From the NCBI RefSeq assembly GCF_000335475.2, contig NZ_ANAH02000020.1, positions 140,354-204,353 on the forward strand: a DNA stretch of 64,000 nt. Direction: 5' to 3'. Both the position numbers and the translations under genes were made by a program. Each line of letters begins with the position of its first letter. The first letter of the stretch is position 1. Shown one piece after another: positions 37,217 through 48,844 of the stretch. Origin of the DNA: Cystobacter fuscus DSM 2262 (lineage in GTDB: Bacteria; Myxococcota; Myxococcia; Myxococcales; Myxococcaceae). The notes under the pieces are model-generated. The model had not been told where the DNA came from. It did no database searches and was given only the letters and a program-made list of their open reading frames with translations.

Positions 37217-38005
37217 GAAACGTGGATCTACCTTCACTGAGCCCTCTATTGGGGTCCCCTGGTGAGTCTCTACTGGGCCCCTCTGGTGCACCCCATGTTG
37301 TCTTCAGGGCTTCCCCTGGAGGAAAGAAAACCAGCACTCACCAGGAGTCCACCCACAAGGGGCTTTGAACCGGTGGGGCTGGTTTATGGCCAGCTCTGGA
37401 CGGTCCCCGGCATCGACGAGGTCTGGGGGGGTGGGGATGCGGCCGGCCATTATGGGCCGCTTACACCCAGGCCGTGTTGCCGGATGGTCGAAAGTACCTG
37501 GTATTCATCGTGCTGGGGGACCGGGACGGGCGTATCGCGGTGGAGGATGGCTTCCAAGCCGGGGCCTTCATCCTCAACTGGAACGTGCCGGTGCGCGCCG
37601 TCTGGCGGTGGCCCTGAGCGCCGAGAAGCAGTCAGCTACATGCTGACAAATTCGCAGTCCTTTACCAAGACGTTCATCGTCAGGCTGTCGACTCGCCTAT
37701 GGGTGGTGGCGCGCGCCCCCCTGGCGCGAGGGTCCGCTTTCTTCGAGTGCCCCTCGTCGAAGAAGCACTGCACCTGGGGAATTGCCAACTGGCAGCTAGT
37801 GCCCACTGCCACGTAGATGCTGCCCATGATGCCTCGCTTAAAATCATTTCTAGTAGGAGGCTATTCGGGTGTTTTGCCCGAGGGTCAGCTTGCTAGGAAT
37901 GAGCACTACCGAAACTGCTCTGAACTCGGGAGGCACCCGTCAATGCCGCTACCTCTCTGCACCAGCCCTCCACCCGCAGCTGAGCCCCTACTCGATTTTA
38001 TAAGT
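37217..38005. other. Degraded non-coding stretch
   Basis: Apart from the gene remnant at 37432-37617 nothing coherent is seen; several open frames are short and lack codon bias. It probably represents decayed accessory genes. Confidence 0.45.
37432..37617 (+). pseudogene. C-terminal remnant of an unknown gene
   Basis: The last about 60 codons of a frame read AAYTQAVLPDGRKYLVFIVL, then GDRDGRIAVEDGF and NWNVPVRAVWRWP before a TGA. This looks like genuine protein (regular strands, good codon use), but there is no start: the frame is closed upstream at 37366 and the leading sequence is nonsense. Probably the tail of a truncated gene; family not recognised. Confidence 0.35.
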
Positions 38006-38926
38006 TCACGACTCGGCTGCTCGTACACCTAGTCGATAGCCGTTGAGGAAATAATAGGAGTATCCCGGTAGCGGAATAGCTAGTCCAGCAGCCCCCAGGT
38101 CTATCGCCTTCCAGTCGTCGAACTTCTGGCCGTCGTAGGTGCACTTAGCGGCTGCTACCACTCCTTTGGAGTAATGTTTTACGGCACTTAGCACATCCCC
38201 GGCCTGAACGTTCTGTGTTTGGATCTTGCCGGAGGCAATCTGGGTGATATGAGGGATCGATTTCTTTGCCGTGTCGAACCAGTCGGGTTGGACCTCCGCC
38301 TTTACCCACGCAGGAAACGAGCCACACTCGTAAAGAGCAAGGTCAAGTTCTGCTTGGCAGCGGAAGATCAACTTTCTAAGCCAATTCAGATGAAGCCCGT
38401 TCGGAACAAGTACCTCGGCACAACGACGACGGGGCTTTTCGTGGTCGCCCTGTGTGTGGGCCCCTCTGCTATATATGTCGGCAAAGGGAAGCCCATTGAA
38501 CCAGTTGTCGTCGGCCAACTGCGCATCTGTGTAATGAGAGCCCATGTTGCCGTTACTCACCCGGACATTGGGTAGCGTCAGCACATCAGGTGGAAACACC
38601 AAGTACACAGGACGGGGTATTTCGGGGTATGAGTTTTGGAACCTCTTTGGCCCCTCCGTCGAGTAAGCATATGGGGTGGCGGGCGCAAAGTAGAGGCGAG
38701 CGCAGTCATGCACCCATTCTGGGGCCCGGCCGTTAACCTGTGCCGACGCGCAATCGCGCTTGATGATACTCTGCCGCTCCGCTTCATTGCGGGAGTAAAG
38801 CATACCTGTGCTCAGGATTGAGCCAAGGTTGTCGGCGTCCGTGAAAAAGCAAAAGTTCCCGGCATGGCGGAATTGCTGACGCAGTTCTGCGAACTTCGTG
38901 TCCAGGAATGACTTGCTAACTGGCAT
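38006..38926 (-). CDS. darT: DarT-type DNA ADP-ribosyltransferase toxin (DUF4433)
   Basis: A 306-residue enzyme of the DarT family, which attaches ADP-ribose to thymidine or guanosine in single-stranded DNA and blocks replication. Family marks: FCFFTDADNLGSILSTGMLYSR (NAD-binding start, Arg about 46), YFAPATPYAY, a NWF segment, and RRRCAEVLVPN with the catalytic Glu171. GC content is clearly below that of the core genes. It lies 21 bases downstream of the antitoxin gene, so the order is antitoxin first. Confidence 0.85.
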   Translation of the reverse strand: MPVSKSFLDTKFAELRQQFRHAGNFCFFTDADNLGSILSTGMLYSRNEAERQSIIKRDCASAQVNGRAPEWVHDCARLYFAPATPYAYSTEGPKRFQNSYPEIPRPVYLVFPPDVLTLPNVRVSNGNMGSHYTDAQLADDNWFNGLPFADIYSRGAHTQGDHEKPRRRCAEVLVPNGLHLNWLRKLIFRCQAELDLALYECGSFPAWVKAEVQPDWFDTAKKSIPHITQIASGKIQTQNVQAGDVLSAVKHYSKGVVAAAKCTYDGQKFDDWKAIDLGAAGLAIPLPGYSYYFLNGYRLGVRAAES

Positions 38927-38947
38927 TTATGACAAACTCCGCAGGTA

Positions 38948-40072
38948 TCAGTGCCTCAACCATCCCTCGGTGCGAAGCCAGCTAAGGCATTTTCTGACTT
39001 GGTCCGCACTGTATGGCTTGGACCTACGCCGTTTCCACTCAAGCACGTCCGCGATGATTTCGTCCTCGCTCGTTTTCTCGCGTGCGACCATTAGGGTTGT
39101 AGCGGCGAGCTCCGCTTGGTCATTCGTGAACTTGGAAAAAACCAGGGCCAGCTTTTCAATAACAGCCTGATACTTCTCCAGGGTTGGACTTAGACGTTCA
39201 GCATAGGCGACAAGGGCAGGACCAGGTGCATATGCGAATGCGCCCTGCGAGCCGACCTGTCTTTCCGAAAGTAGTCCGTTGTTCACCATGTGACGAATCA
39301 GTCGAGTCCATTCGTCAGAGTAGGGTCCGTATGTAGCTCTAACGTACTTCACAGGCACTGGGATCCCAGCAATCTGCGCAAAATAGGCCATCTTTTGCAG
39401 GAGGATTCGGCCAATCCGTACCTGCGGATTTTTTTGGAGGATGCTTTTTAGTGCAACAACGATAGCAACAGCTTCAGGGGCAGATGTCTGCGCCGCGCGG
39501 TGAAGATCGGCCTGTTCTACTCCCTTTCTCAAAATGGCTGCTTGTAAGTCGTCCGCAGAAACTCCACTCGGAACATACAAATCAACGGGCACGCCCAATT
39601 TCTCAAAGTTGTCGTAGAGAATGGGACCGATTACAGCCCATTCCAGGCCGCCAGCCCCACATCCAAGTGGAGGCGCTGCCAGCGACTCAATCCCCCACAC
39701 GCCTACATGGCGGGTGAGATAGTCCAATCCAGCCCGAATGTCCGCGAGATTAGAAACCGAGCGCCAATGCCCCTTTGTTGGGAACAAGACGAAGGACGGG
39801 GGAACAAGGCGGCGCACGTACATAGGTCGGCCAAGGCGCATTTCACCGGCCTTGCAGAGACGAGCGTACTCCTCGTACATGTCGGGGTAGCGCTTCTTGG
39901 CTTCTAGCGCGATACCCTTTCCCATCACCCCAACGCAGTTTACGGTGATGACAAGGGCCTGAGCGTTCGAGGTAAAAAGATCCCCGGACTTTAGGATGAC
40001 CGCTCGCCCCCTCGGCTCAGTAGCCTTGTGATGTTCGTGTGTTTCGGTCTCCACGTTCAAGGTTCCTAGCAT
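38948..40072 (-). CDS. darG: DarG-type macrodomain antitoxin
   Basis: A 374-residue protein. Residues about 24-185 are a macrodomain with GDLFTSNAQALVITVNCVG, the GKGIALEAKKRYP loop that carries the key Lys, and APPLGCGAGGLEW in the ADP-ribose-binding loop. It should remove ADP-ribose from DNA and so neutralise the adjacent toxin. Residues about 225-374 form the extra C-terminal helical domain (LLQKMAYFAQIAGIPV, TYGPYSDEWTRLI) that in DarG binds DarT. ATG 40072 is chosen; a GTG at about 40054 with AGGAACC before it is an alternative that leaves the macrodomain intact. Confidence 0.85.
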   Translation of the reverse strand: MLGTLNVETETHEHHKATEPRGRAVILKSGDLFTSNAQALVITVNCVGVMGKGIALEAKKRYPDMYEEYARLCKAGEMRLGRPMYVRRLVPPSFVLFPTKGHWRSVSNLADIRAGLDYLTRHVGVWGIESLAAPPLGCGAGGLEWAVIGPILYDNFEKLGVPVDLYVPSGVSADDLQAAILRKGVEQADLHRAAQTSAPEAVAIVVALKSILQKNPQVRIGRILLQKMAYFAQIAGIPVPVKYVRATYGPYSDEWTRLIRHMVNNGLLSERQVGSQGAFAYAPGPALVAYAERLSPTLEKYQAVIEKLALVFSKFTNDQAELAATTLMVAREKTSEDEIIADVLEWKRRRSKPYSADQVRKCLSWLRTEGWLRH

Positions 40073-40243
40073 ATCCGTTCGGAAAACGCGCAAAAGTTGC
40101 CCAAATTGAGCGCACCGAATATTCAATAACCGTGCCAGTGGCCACATCACGGCGTGCGTATCATCTATCCGGTGAGCACGTAGACGCAAAAACCGGTTCT
40201 GGTTTGAGCCTGCTTGCTCCTGACTGGCTACCCCTTGACGGCC

Positions 40244-40609
40244 CTATGGTCCTCCGTCCATCGTGGCCCGAAGAAGGTGTCCGATGCCCTCAAGGAGGCG
40301 ATAGTAGAGGTACATTGGCACCGGGCCGAATGCCTTGAAGTCAGCGACTTCCGCTCCACCTGCTTGTTCGGCCCCTGCACAAGTAGCGCGAGGAACCCAT
40401 ACGAGAGGTAGACGAGTCGAACCATCCGCTTCAGCCTCGTCCACGTTGAGGGTGCGCACGTCCTCCAAGTCGAAGCCCTGCTTCAGGAAGCGGTTGCTCT
40501 CCTCCACGCTCCAACGCTCCAGGTAGATGAGCATTACCCCCGTGATGATCTCCGGTATGGGATCTCGGAAAGGTCCGGGCCGGGCGGTCAGCCATAGTTC
40601 GAGGTCCAT
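40244..40609 (-). pseudogene. IS4-type transposase, C-terminal remnant
   Basis: The frame YLERWSVEESNRFLKQGF carries the exact Y-(2)-R-(3)-E-(6)-K signature of IS4-family DDE transposases, followed by LEDVRTLNVDEAEADGSTRLP. The catalytic N-terminal part is missing: upstream of 40609 the frame is lost. No inverted repeats were identified. It marks past transposition at this edge of the island. Confidence 0.65.
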
Positions 40610-40689
40610 GCGGACCTGCCGCTAGACGCAACTGGCATCGCGGCGGCAGCGGAGCAGAGGGCGCACGCGCATTCTGGGGGCACGCGACG

Positions 40690-41043
40690 CCGTTCAACGC
40701 GACTGTGGAGATTTCGCGGCAGACGCGTCATCTGGTGCGCAAGCCGGGAGTTTCGCCACGGGGGCTGCCAGCGCTCAAACTCCGTGAGGACATTCGCTCG
40801 CCTGAGATTTCGCATCGGCTGGGGTCGCTGAACTATTGGTCGGACGCTGCCGCACGGGCCATCGGCTTCCTGAACCGCGTCCGAGACGCGGACCTGCTCT
40901 CGCGCTCACGGCGCACCGCGATGGGCGGGTGAGTGGTCCGGCTCATGGAGGTATCACTCGATCCCGACAATCCCGCGCACCTGGACGCGCTCCTGCGGGT
41001 CTACAAGCGCTTCCCGGAGATTGGCGGCCGCTCCTCCCCTTGA
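40690..41043 (+). pseudogene. DUF5953-like gene, 3' remnant with nonsense codon
   Basis: The frame reads ISHRLGSLNYWSDAAARAIG, then DADLLSRSRRTAMGG, a TGA at 40930-40932, then VVRLMEVSLDPDNPAHLDAL and VYKRFPEIGGRSSP before the natural stop at 41041. In the DUF5953 family found in myxobacteria the TGA position is Trp (GGWVVRL), so a TGG to TGA change broke it. The 5' part is absent. The family often sits beside toxin genes, but function is unknown. Confidence 0.5.
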
Positions 41044-41048
41044 GGTTG

Positions 41049-41183
41049 AGGCCAGCACGGCTCGCCTTCCATTCCCGGTTTCGCGGGTCCGCTTGGAGGG
41101 CGAGCACCTTCGCGCCGCCGCTCAGCGCTATGCGCGGGTCCTGGAGCGGGAGTTGGCCGCCGGGTGAGCGGGGGAGAGAGGGC
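41049..41183 (+). repeat. Direct repeat B: degenerate copy of the fusion gene's 3' end
   Basis: This copy encodes EHLRAAAQRYARVLERELAAG and a stop, nearly the same as the C-terminus of the gene ending at 36489, but a 1-base deletion further upstream breaks the frame and no start exists. The two copies differ by about 8%, so it is the tail of an old paralogue, not a fresh duplication. It closes the accessory island. Confidence 0.7.
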
Positions 41184-41247
41184 GGACGCCGAGGCCCGCC
41201 TCCCCCGGGTGCGCGGACCTACCTTTCCTGGAGGAAGGAGGCCGCTT

Positions 41248-41652
41248 ATGGATCGCACGACGGAGATTCCCCCTCAAGGGTGGTTCAACTACTTCGCGGG
41301 CTTGAGCAGGCGGGCGCTGAGCCACCCGGTCCGGGTGGAAGTGGAGAGCATGGAGATGGGCGCTCAGGAACTGGTTCACGCGCTGCCCCTGTTAGGCATC
41401 GACGTGGAGCCCAGGGGCTCGGAGCTGGGGTCCATCGAGTTCACCCTGGGAGATGAACACCAGGACTTCCTGCACCGCATCGCCCGGCCCGTGCAGGTCT
41501 ACCTCAAGATCGATGACAACGGAGACCTCGACTGCCTCGCCATCGAGGACCGCAGTGGAACCAGGACCCTGCTCTTCTTCGAGGAGGGGGGCGTCTCCGC
41601 CTGGGTCCATCCGAGCATCCAGGAAGCGGAGCCGCCCGTGTTGGGCCTGTAA
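41248..41652 (+). CDS. DUF5335-like protein
   Basis: A 134-residue protein starting TEIPPQGWFNYFAGLSR, then a run of beta strands (HPVRVEVESMEMGAQELV, PRGSELGSIEFTLGD) and a LLFFEEGG ending. The layout fits the DUF5335 family of small bacterial proteins of unknown function. AAGGAGG precedes ATG 41248. GC content is back at core level. Confidence 0.65.
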   Translation: MDRTTEIPPQGWFNYFAGLSRRALSHPVRVEVESMEMGAQELVHALPLLGIDVEPRGSELGSIEFTLGDEHQDFLHRIARPVQVYLKIDDNGDLDCLAIEDRSGTRTLLFFEEGGVSAWVHPSIQEAEPPVLGL

Positions 41653-41719
41653 GCGCTCCTCCTCACCGTCTGCGCATGTGCCGGGCCAGGTTCTTGACTC
41701 GCCGGAGAGCGCCCGCACA

Positions 41720-43594
41720 GTGCGGCGCGTGTTCTGGCGAGGGTGGAGGGTAGTCAGTGTCGCGGCGGCCTTGATGTTGGCCTCGTGTGTGTCCGTACGC
41801 GGTCGGCCGGCGCCGGTGGAGGTGGGCCCGCTCGACGTGGCCCAGGACTACCTGCGGGCCTGGGGCGAGGGAGACCTCGCCGCCATGCGGCGCGCGGTGG
41901 TCGAGCCGCCGGCCGATCTCGAGGCGCAACACCAGCGCTTCCGGGACGATCTGCGCATCATCACGTCCCGCTTCGAGCTCGGCCGTGTCGAGCGCGAGGA
42001 GGACAGCGCCCGGGTCACCTTCCGTGCCCTGCACGTCCTGCGCGGGCTGGGCGAGTGGGAGGTGGACGGCGTGCTGCACTTCGTGCGCCGGGAGGGTCGC
42101 TGGTGGGTGCGCTGGTCTCCGGCGGTGCTGCACCCCGAGGCACGCGAGGGGGACCGTTTCTCGCGCACGAGGACGCGTCCCGCGCGGGCCCGTCTGCTCG
42201 ATGGGCGGGGGCATCCCCTCACCGGCGAGGGCGAGGTCATCACCATTGGCGTCGAGCCCCGGCGCATCCAGAGCCGCGCGGCCGTCGCCTCGGCGCTCCA
42301 GGTGCTGCTGGGCGTGGATCCGGCGCGGTTGGACAAGACGCTGAACGCGCCGGGCGTGTCCCCCGAGCACTTCGTGCCCATCATCGACGTGCGGCCCGCG
42401 CTCTACCAGCAGGTGCGTCCGGCGCTGGCGCCCGTGCCGGGCATCTTCTTCCGCCGCAAGAGCGCCTGGCTCACCCCGGAGGAGGGCTTCGCGGCGCACA
42501 CGCTGGGCCGGGTGGGGGAGGTGACGGCCGAGCTGCTCGAACGGTTGGGGCCGGTCTACCAGCCGGGAGACACCGTGGGCCTGTCGGGACTGGAGCTGGC
42601 CCATGAGCCGCGGCTCGCGGGGCTGCCGTCCGGAGAGGTGCGCCTCACCCGTCCGTCCGGAGAGGTGCGCGTCCTCGGCCGCTTCGCGGGAGCGCCCGGT
42701 ACGCCGGTGCGGACCACGCTCTTGCCCGAGGTGCAGTCCGCCGCGGAGGCCGCGCTCGACGGAGTGGCCCAACCCGCGGCGCTCGTCGCGGTGGACACGC
42801 GCACGGGCGCCATCCTGGCCCTCGTCAGCCGGCCGCTCGAGCAGCCGTTGAATCGCGCGCTCACCGGCCGCTATCCGCCCGGCTCGACGTTCAAGGTCGT
42901 CACGTCGGAAGCGCTGCTCGCCCGGGGCCTGGGCGTGGACGCCGCGGTGCCGTGCCCGCCCACGGCGAGCGTGGGGGGCAAGGCGTTTCGCAACTTCGAG
43001 GGCGAGGCGTTCGGCAACTCCCGCCTGCGTCAGGTCTTCGCCCACTCCTGCAACACGGCCTTCGTGACACTGGCCGCGGGGCTCGGCACGGGCGCGCTCG
43101 AGGACGCGGCGCACCGCTTCGGCTTCGACGTGGCGTACAACGTGGGGCTGCCCTCTCCCGGTGCGTCGTTCCCCATGCCCCGGGATGATGCCGAGCGGGC
43201 GGCGGCCGCCATCGGCCAGGGCCGCGTCCTGGCCACGCCGCTGCACATGGCCTCGGTGGCCGCGGCGGCCGAGTCGGGCAGGTGGCGCTCGCCCTATCTC
43301 CTCACCGAGCTGTCGGGAGGCCCCAGTGCTCCGCTCGCACCGGGAACCCGCGCGCCCTTGCAGGCGCTGATGCGGGCCGTGGTCACCGAGGGCTCGGGCC
43401 GGTCGGCCGTGGGTGTGACGGGGCTCGCCGGCAAGACGGGCACCGCCGAGTTCGGCACCGGCACGCCCCTGCCCACGCACGCGTGGTTCATCGGCTTTCG
43501 CCAGGGCATTGCCTTCGCCGTGCTGGTGGAGGGGGGCGGCGTGGGGGGCCGGGTCGCCGTGCCCATCGCCGCGAGGTTCGCCGCGGCGTTGTGA
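41720..43594 (+). CDS. Penicillin-binding protein, transpeptidase with NTF2-like domain
   Basis: A 624-residue envelope protein. It has a lipobox-like LASC near residue 20, an NTF2/MecA_N-like domain (about 30-135), a dimerisation-like region and a C-terminal transpeptidase with SxxK Ser389-Lys392 (PPGSTFK), SxN Ser443-Cys-Asn445 and KTG Lys572. All catalytic motifs are intact, so it should crosslink peptidoglycan in the periplasm. GTG 41720 with GGAGAG upstream is used; a GTG at 41729 is also possible. The architecture resembles low-affinity class B PBPs such as MecA. Confidence 0.88.
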   Translation: MRRVFWRGWRVVSVAAALMLASCVSVRGRPAPVEVGPLDVAQDYLRAWGEGDLAAMRRAVVEPPADLEAQHQRFRDDLRIITSRFELGRVEREEDSARVTFRALHVLRGLGEWEVDGVLHFVRREGRWWVRWSPAVLHPEAREGDRFSRTRTRPARARLLDGRGHPLTGEGEVITIGVEPRRIQSRAAVASALQVLLGVDPARLDKTLNAPGVSPEHFVPIIDVRPALYQQVRPALAPVPGIFFRRKSAWLTPEEGFAAHTLGRVGEVTAELLERLGPVYQPGDTVGLSGLELAHEPRLAGLPSGEVRLTRPSGEVRVLGRFAGAPGTPVRTTLLPEVQSAAEAALDGVAQPAALVAVDTRTGAILALVSRPLEQPLNRALTGRYPPGSTFKVVTSEALLARGLGVDAAVPCPPTASVGGKAFRNFEGEAFGNSRLRQVFAHSCNTAFVTLAAGLGTGALEDAAHRFGFDVAYNVGLPSPGASFPMPRDDAERAAAAIGQGRVLATPLHMASVAAAAESGRWRSPYLLTELSGGPSAPLAPGTRAPLQALMRAVVTEGSGRSAVGVTGLAGKTGTAEFGTGTPLPTHAWFIGFRQGIAFAVLVEGGGVGGRVAVPIAARFAAAL

Positions 43595-43601
43595 GCGCCG
43601 C

Positions 43602-43934
43602 TCAGCTCCAGGTGCGCTGCTGGTTGCGCGCGTTCTTCTCGCGGAACGCCTGCTCCAGGTCCACGCCCGTCCGGTTGGCGATGGCCACCAGGTAGTTGAA
43701 GACGTCCACCAGCTCCTCGGCGAGGTGGGCCTTGGCCTCCTCGGCCGGGGTGCTCTTCCCCTCGTCGTAGTACTTGTTGTAGCGGCGCACCGCCTTGAAC
43801 AGCTCGCCCACTTCCTCGCCCATGAGGAAGCAGTTGTGCACCAGGTCCACCTTCAGCCATCCATGCAGCGTCTCGAGCTCGTGGATGTAGCGCTGGTAGT
43901 CCTTCATCGTCGCGCCTTCGGGGAGTGAGATCAT
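43602..43934 (-). CDS. MazG-like nucleotide pyrophosphohydrolase
   Basis: A 110-residue all-helical protein with the MazG metal motif in two parts, EEVGEL (helix 2) and EELVDVFNY (helix 3). Such enzymes hydrolyse non-canonical or signalling NTPs to NMP and pyrophosphate. GAAGGA lies six bases before ATG 43934. The 3' end faces the penicillin-binding protein gene with an 7-base gap. Confidence 0.88.
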   Translation of the reverse strand: MISLPEGATMKDYQRYIHELETLHGWLKVDLVHNCFLMGEEVGELFKAVRRYNKYYDEGKSTPAEEAKAHLAEELVDVFNYLVAIANRTGVDLEQAFREKNARNQQRTWS

Positions 43935-43967
43935 GCCGTCCTTCCTCGCTGGCGGCCCCGCGGGCTG

Positions 43968-44762
43968 TCAACCCTGGGGCGTGCGGTTCTTCGAGCGGCG
44001 TGTCAGCCAGTTGCGCAGGAAGGCCTTCACCGCCGGGTGTGGGGACTCGCGCACCACGTCTGGTGGGCCCGACGCGACGACGAGTCCCTCGTGCATGATG
44101 GCGAGGCTGTCGGCCATGCCGAAGGCGGACGCCACGTCCGGGGTGATGACGAGCGAGGTCGCCCCGAGCTGCTGCTTGCCGGTGACGATGATCTCGTTGA
44201 CGGCGGCGGTGGTGAGCGGATCCAGACCGGCCGTGGGATCGTCGTACAGGAGGATCTTCGGCTGGAGGATGGTGGCGCGCGCGAAGCCCACGCGCTTCTG
44301 CATGCCGCCGGACAGCTCGCCGGGGAAGCGCTGGGCCGCGTGGGACAGGCCCACCTTGGCCAGCGTCTCGTTCACCGTCTTGAGGATCTCCTCCTCGGGC
44401 ATGCGGGTGCGCTCGCGCAGCGGGAAGGCCACGTTGTCGAAGACGTTGAGCGAGTCGAAGAGGGCATTGGCCTGGAAGAGGATGCCCTGCTTGCGGCGCA
44501 TCTGCTCGAGCGTGGCCTCGTCCATCTTCGCCACCTCCTGGCCCTCCACGAGCACCATGCCCCGGTCTGGCCGCAACAGGCCCATGATGTGCTTCATCAG
44601 CACCGACTTGCCCGAGCCGGACATCCCCATCAGCACGCAGGTGGTGCCCTCGGGGACCACGAGGTCCACGCCTCGCAGGGCCTGATGGTCGCCGAAGGAC
44701 TTGTGGAGCTCCCTCACCTCGATGGCCAGCTTGCGTACTGGCCCGCCGCTCGTGTCACTCAT
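43968..44762 (-). CDS. ABC transporter ATPase (MlaF-like) with altered catalytic residues
   Basis: A 264-residue nucleotide-binding subunit of the MlaF/Ttg2A type (lipid trafficking): Walker A GMSGSGKS (46-53), Q-loop FQANALF, signature LSGGMQKR (150-157) and Walker B LLYDDPTAGLD. Two residues differ from working ABC ATPases: the Walker B catalytic Glu is Asp175, and the H-loop His is Pro208 (VITPDV). The protein may hydrolyse ATP poorly or serve a regulatory role. No permease or MCE-domain gene is adjacent in the window. Confidence 0.85.
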   Translation of the reverse strand: MSDTSGGPVRKLAIEVRELHKSFGDHQALRGVDLVVPEGTTCVLMGMSGSGKSVLMKHIMGLLRPDRGMVLVEGQEVAKMDEATLEQMRRKQGILFQANALFDSLNVFDNVAFPLRERTRMPEEEILKTVNETLAKVGLSHAAQRFPGELSGGMQKRVGFARATILQPKILLYDDPTAGLDPLTTAAVNEIIVTGKQQLGATSLVITPDVASAFGMADSLAIMHEGLVVASGPPDVVRESPHPAVKAFLRNWLTRRSKNRTPQG

Positions 44763-44807
44763 CTCCCGCGAGCATAGCGCACGGACGCCGGGGGGTCCCC
44801 GTCCGCG

Positions 44808-47495
<2,688 letters not shown>

Positions 47496-47532
47496 GACCG
47501 CTCCTCCCGTCCCCGGGATATCTTCTCCGCTC

Positions 47533-48150
47533 ATGCGTGTCCCGTCGTTTCCCACTCGCGCGGTCGCCTTCCATGCCCTGGCGCTGGTGGCCTTTCTCGG
47601 GGGAGCGGTCTGGCTCGTGCGCGAGTCCCGCGCGCTCGCCGGCCGACAGGCGGCGCTGGAGCTGGCCGTGGCCGTGGCGGCCGGGGGCGTGGCGCTCCTG
47701 TCCCTGGTGGCCCTGGTGTCCCTGCTGCGCGCCCGCGCGGTCGTGGTGCTCGCGTCCCGGGCCTCCTCCGAGACCTATCTCCAGGTGATGGGGGTGATGG
47801 CGGTGCTGGTGCTCATCGGGGTGCAGGTGCTGGCCACCGGGACGCGGCCCGCGCTGGGCGCCTTCTGCCTGATGCTGAGCGCGTGGCTGATGGGGGTGGG
47901 CCTTCACCTGGTGCCCGCGCTGCTGCTGTCCTCCGAGGGTTTCGTGGACCAGTTGGGCAAGCGCACCCGCTTCTCCGAGCTGGAGTGGTTCGAGCTGCGG
48001 CGCACCCAGGACGAGCCGCCGCGCACGTTGCTGCGGGCGGGGCGGGGCGATCAGCTCCACATCCACACTCGCCTGGTGGACCTGGACTCCGAGGCGCTGC
48101 GCAAGGTGCTCGTGCGCGCCGGGCTGTCCGCGAAGGCCCCTCGGGGCTGA
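47533..48150 (+). CDS. Membrane protein with C-terminal PH-like domain
   Basis: A 205-residue protein with four hydrophobic segments (about 10-27, 36-60, 75-95 and 105-125) and a C-terminal soluble part (FSELEWFELRRTQDEPP, LHIHTRLVDLDSEALRKVL) that looks like a bacterial PH-type fold. The start is uncertain: ATG 47533 or an upstream ATG at 47494 that would overlap the divergent glucosidase start. Function unknown. Confidence 0.55.
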   Translation: MRVPSFPTRAVAFHALALVAFLGGAVWLVRESRALAGRQAALELAVAVAAGGVALLSLVALVSLLRARAVVVLASRASSETYLQVMGVMAVLVLIGVQVLATGTRPALGAFCLMLSAWLMGVGLHLVPALLLSSEGFVDQLGKRTRFSELEWFELRRTQDEPPRTLLRAGRGDQLHIHTRLVDLDSEALRKVLVRAGLSAKAPRG

Positions 48151-48155
48151 AGGCC

Positions 48156-48779
48156 CTACTTCTTGTCCTTCTCCTTGCCCTTCTCGGGTTCAGGCCACTG
48201 GGGACGCCCGGAGCCCGAGTTCTTCCATGGATCTCCTCCCACGCCGAACGCCACGAGCCGCAGTGGGTTGTCTCCGTTGAGGTAGGTCATCCCGAGCCCG
48301 GGGACGGAGGGAGACCAGCCCGCCTTGAGCTTGTCGCCGATGAGATACTCCGTCACCTCGAGTTGCCGCCCGGCCACCGTCTCGGGGTGCTTGCGCAGGA
48401 CCTTGATCGGGGGGGACTCGCCCTCGGTGTCCTTGGGGGGCTCTTGCTCCTGGGGCTCCCGGCCCGGGATGTACGAGCGCACCAGGAGCAGGTTCTCGGG
48501 TGAGAACTTCTCCCCGGCCACCAGGAAGTGGAGGGCGATGCGCCCCATGCCCGGTGCGTCCATCTCGAGGATGTACCACTGTCCTCTCCTGCCATTGTGC
48601 GTGCCGAACGCGCCCACCTTGAAGACGAGCTCCGTGGCCCCGTCGGAGGACTGGGCGGTGTAGCGTGCCCACCCATTCCTCTGGGGCACGAGGGGCAGCC
48701 CGAACATTTCCCCCTGCGCGGACGCGGTGGGCATGGCGGCGAACCACAGTGTCAGGATGACTGCCCAGATCCGGCTCAT
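48156..48779 (-). CDS. Exported hypothetical protein
   Basis: A 207-residue protein with a signal peptide ending at TASAQG and an ideal AGGAGG ribosome site before ATG 48779. The mature part is a mostly beta domain (WARYTAQSSDGATELVFKVG, then YILEMDAPGMGRIALHFLV) and a Lys/Glu-rich tail. The convergent gene 47533 ends five bases away. Its strand order resembles that of the divergently encoded neighbour at 48845, so they may be distant paralogues. Confidence 0.6.
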   Translation of the reverse strand: MSRIWAVILTLWFAAMPTASAQGEMFGLPLVPQRNGWARYTAQSSDGATELVFKVGAFGTHNGRRGQWYILEMDAPGMGRIALHFLVAGEKFSPENLLLVRSYIPGREPQEQEPPKDTEGESPPIKVLRKHPETVAGRQLEVTEYLIGDKLKAGWSPSVPGLGMTYLNGDNPLRLVAFGVGGDPWKNSGSGRPQWPEPEKGKEKDKK

Positions 48780-48844
48780 GCTTCCTCCTGTTTCGATGTC
48801 GGGCGGCTTGTCGCCGTCCATGATGGGGCCGGATAGTACCCGGC

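Noticed and set aside
37262..37816. 184-codon frame in the island
   Set aside because: No ribosome site, poor codon bias, and it overlaps a better remnant in another frame.
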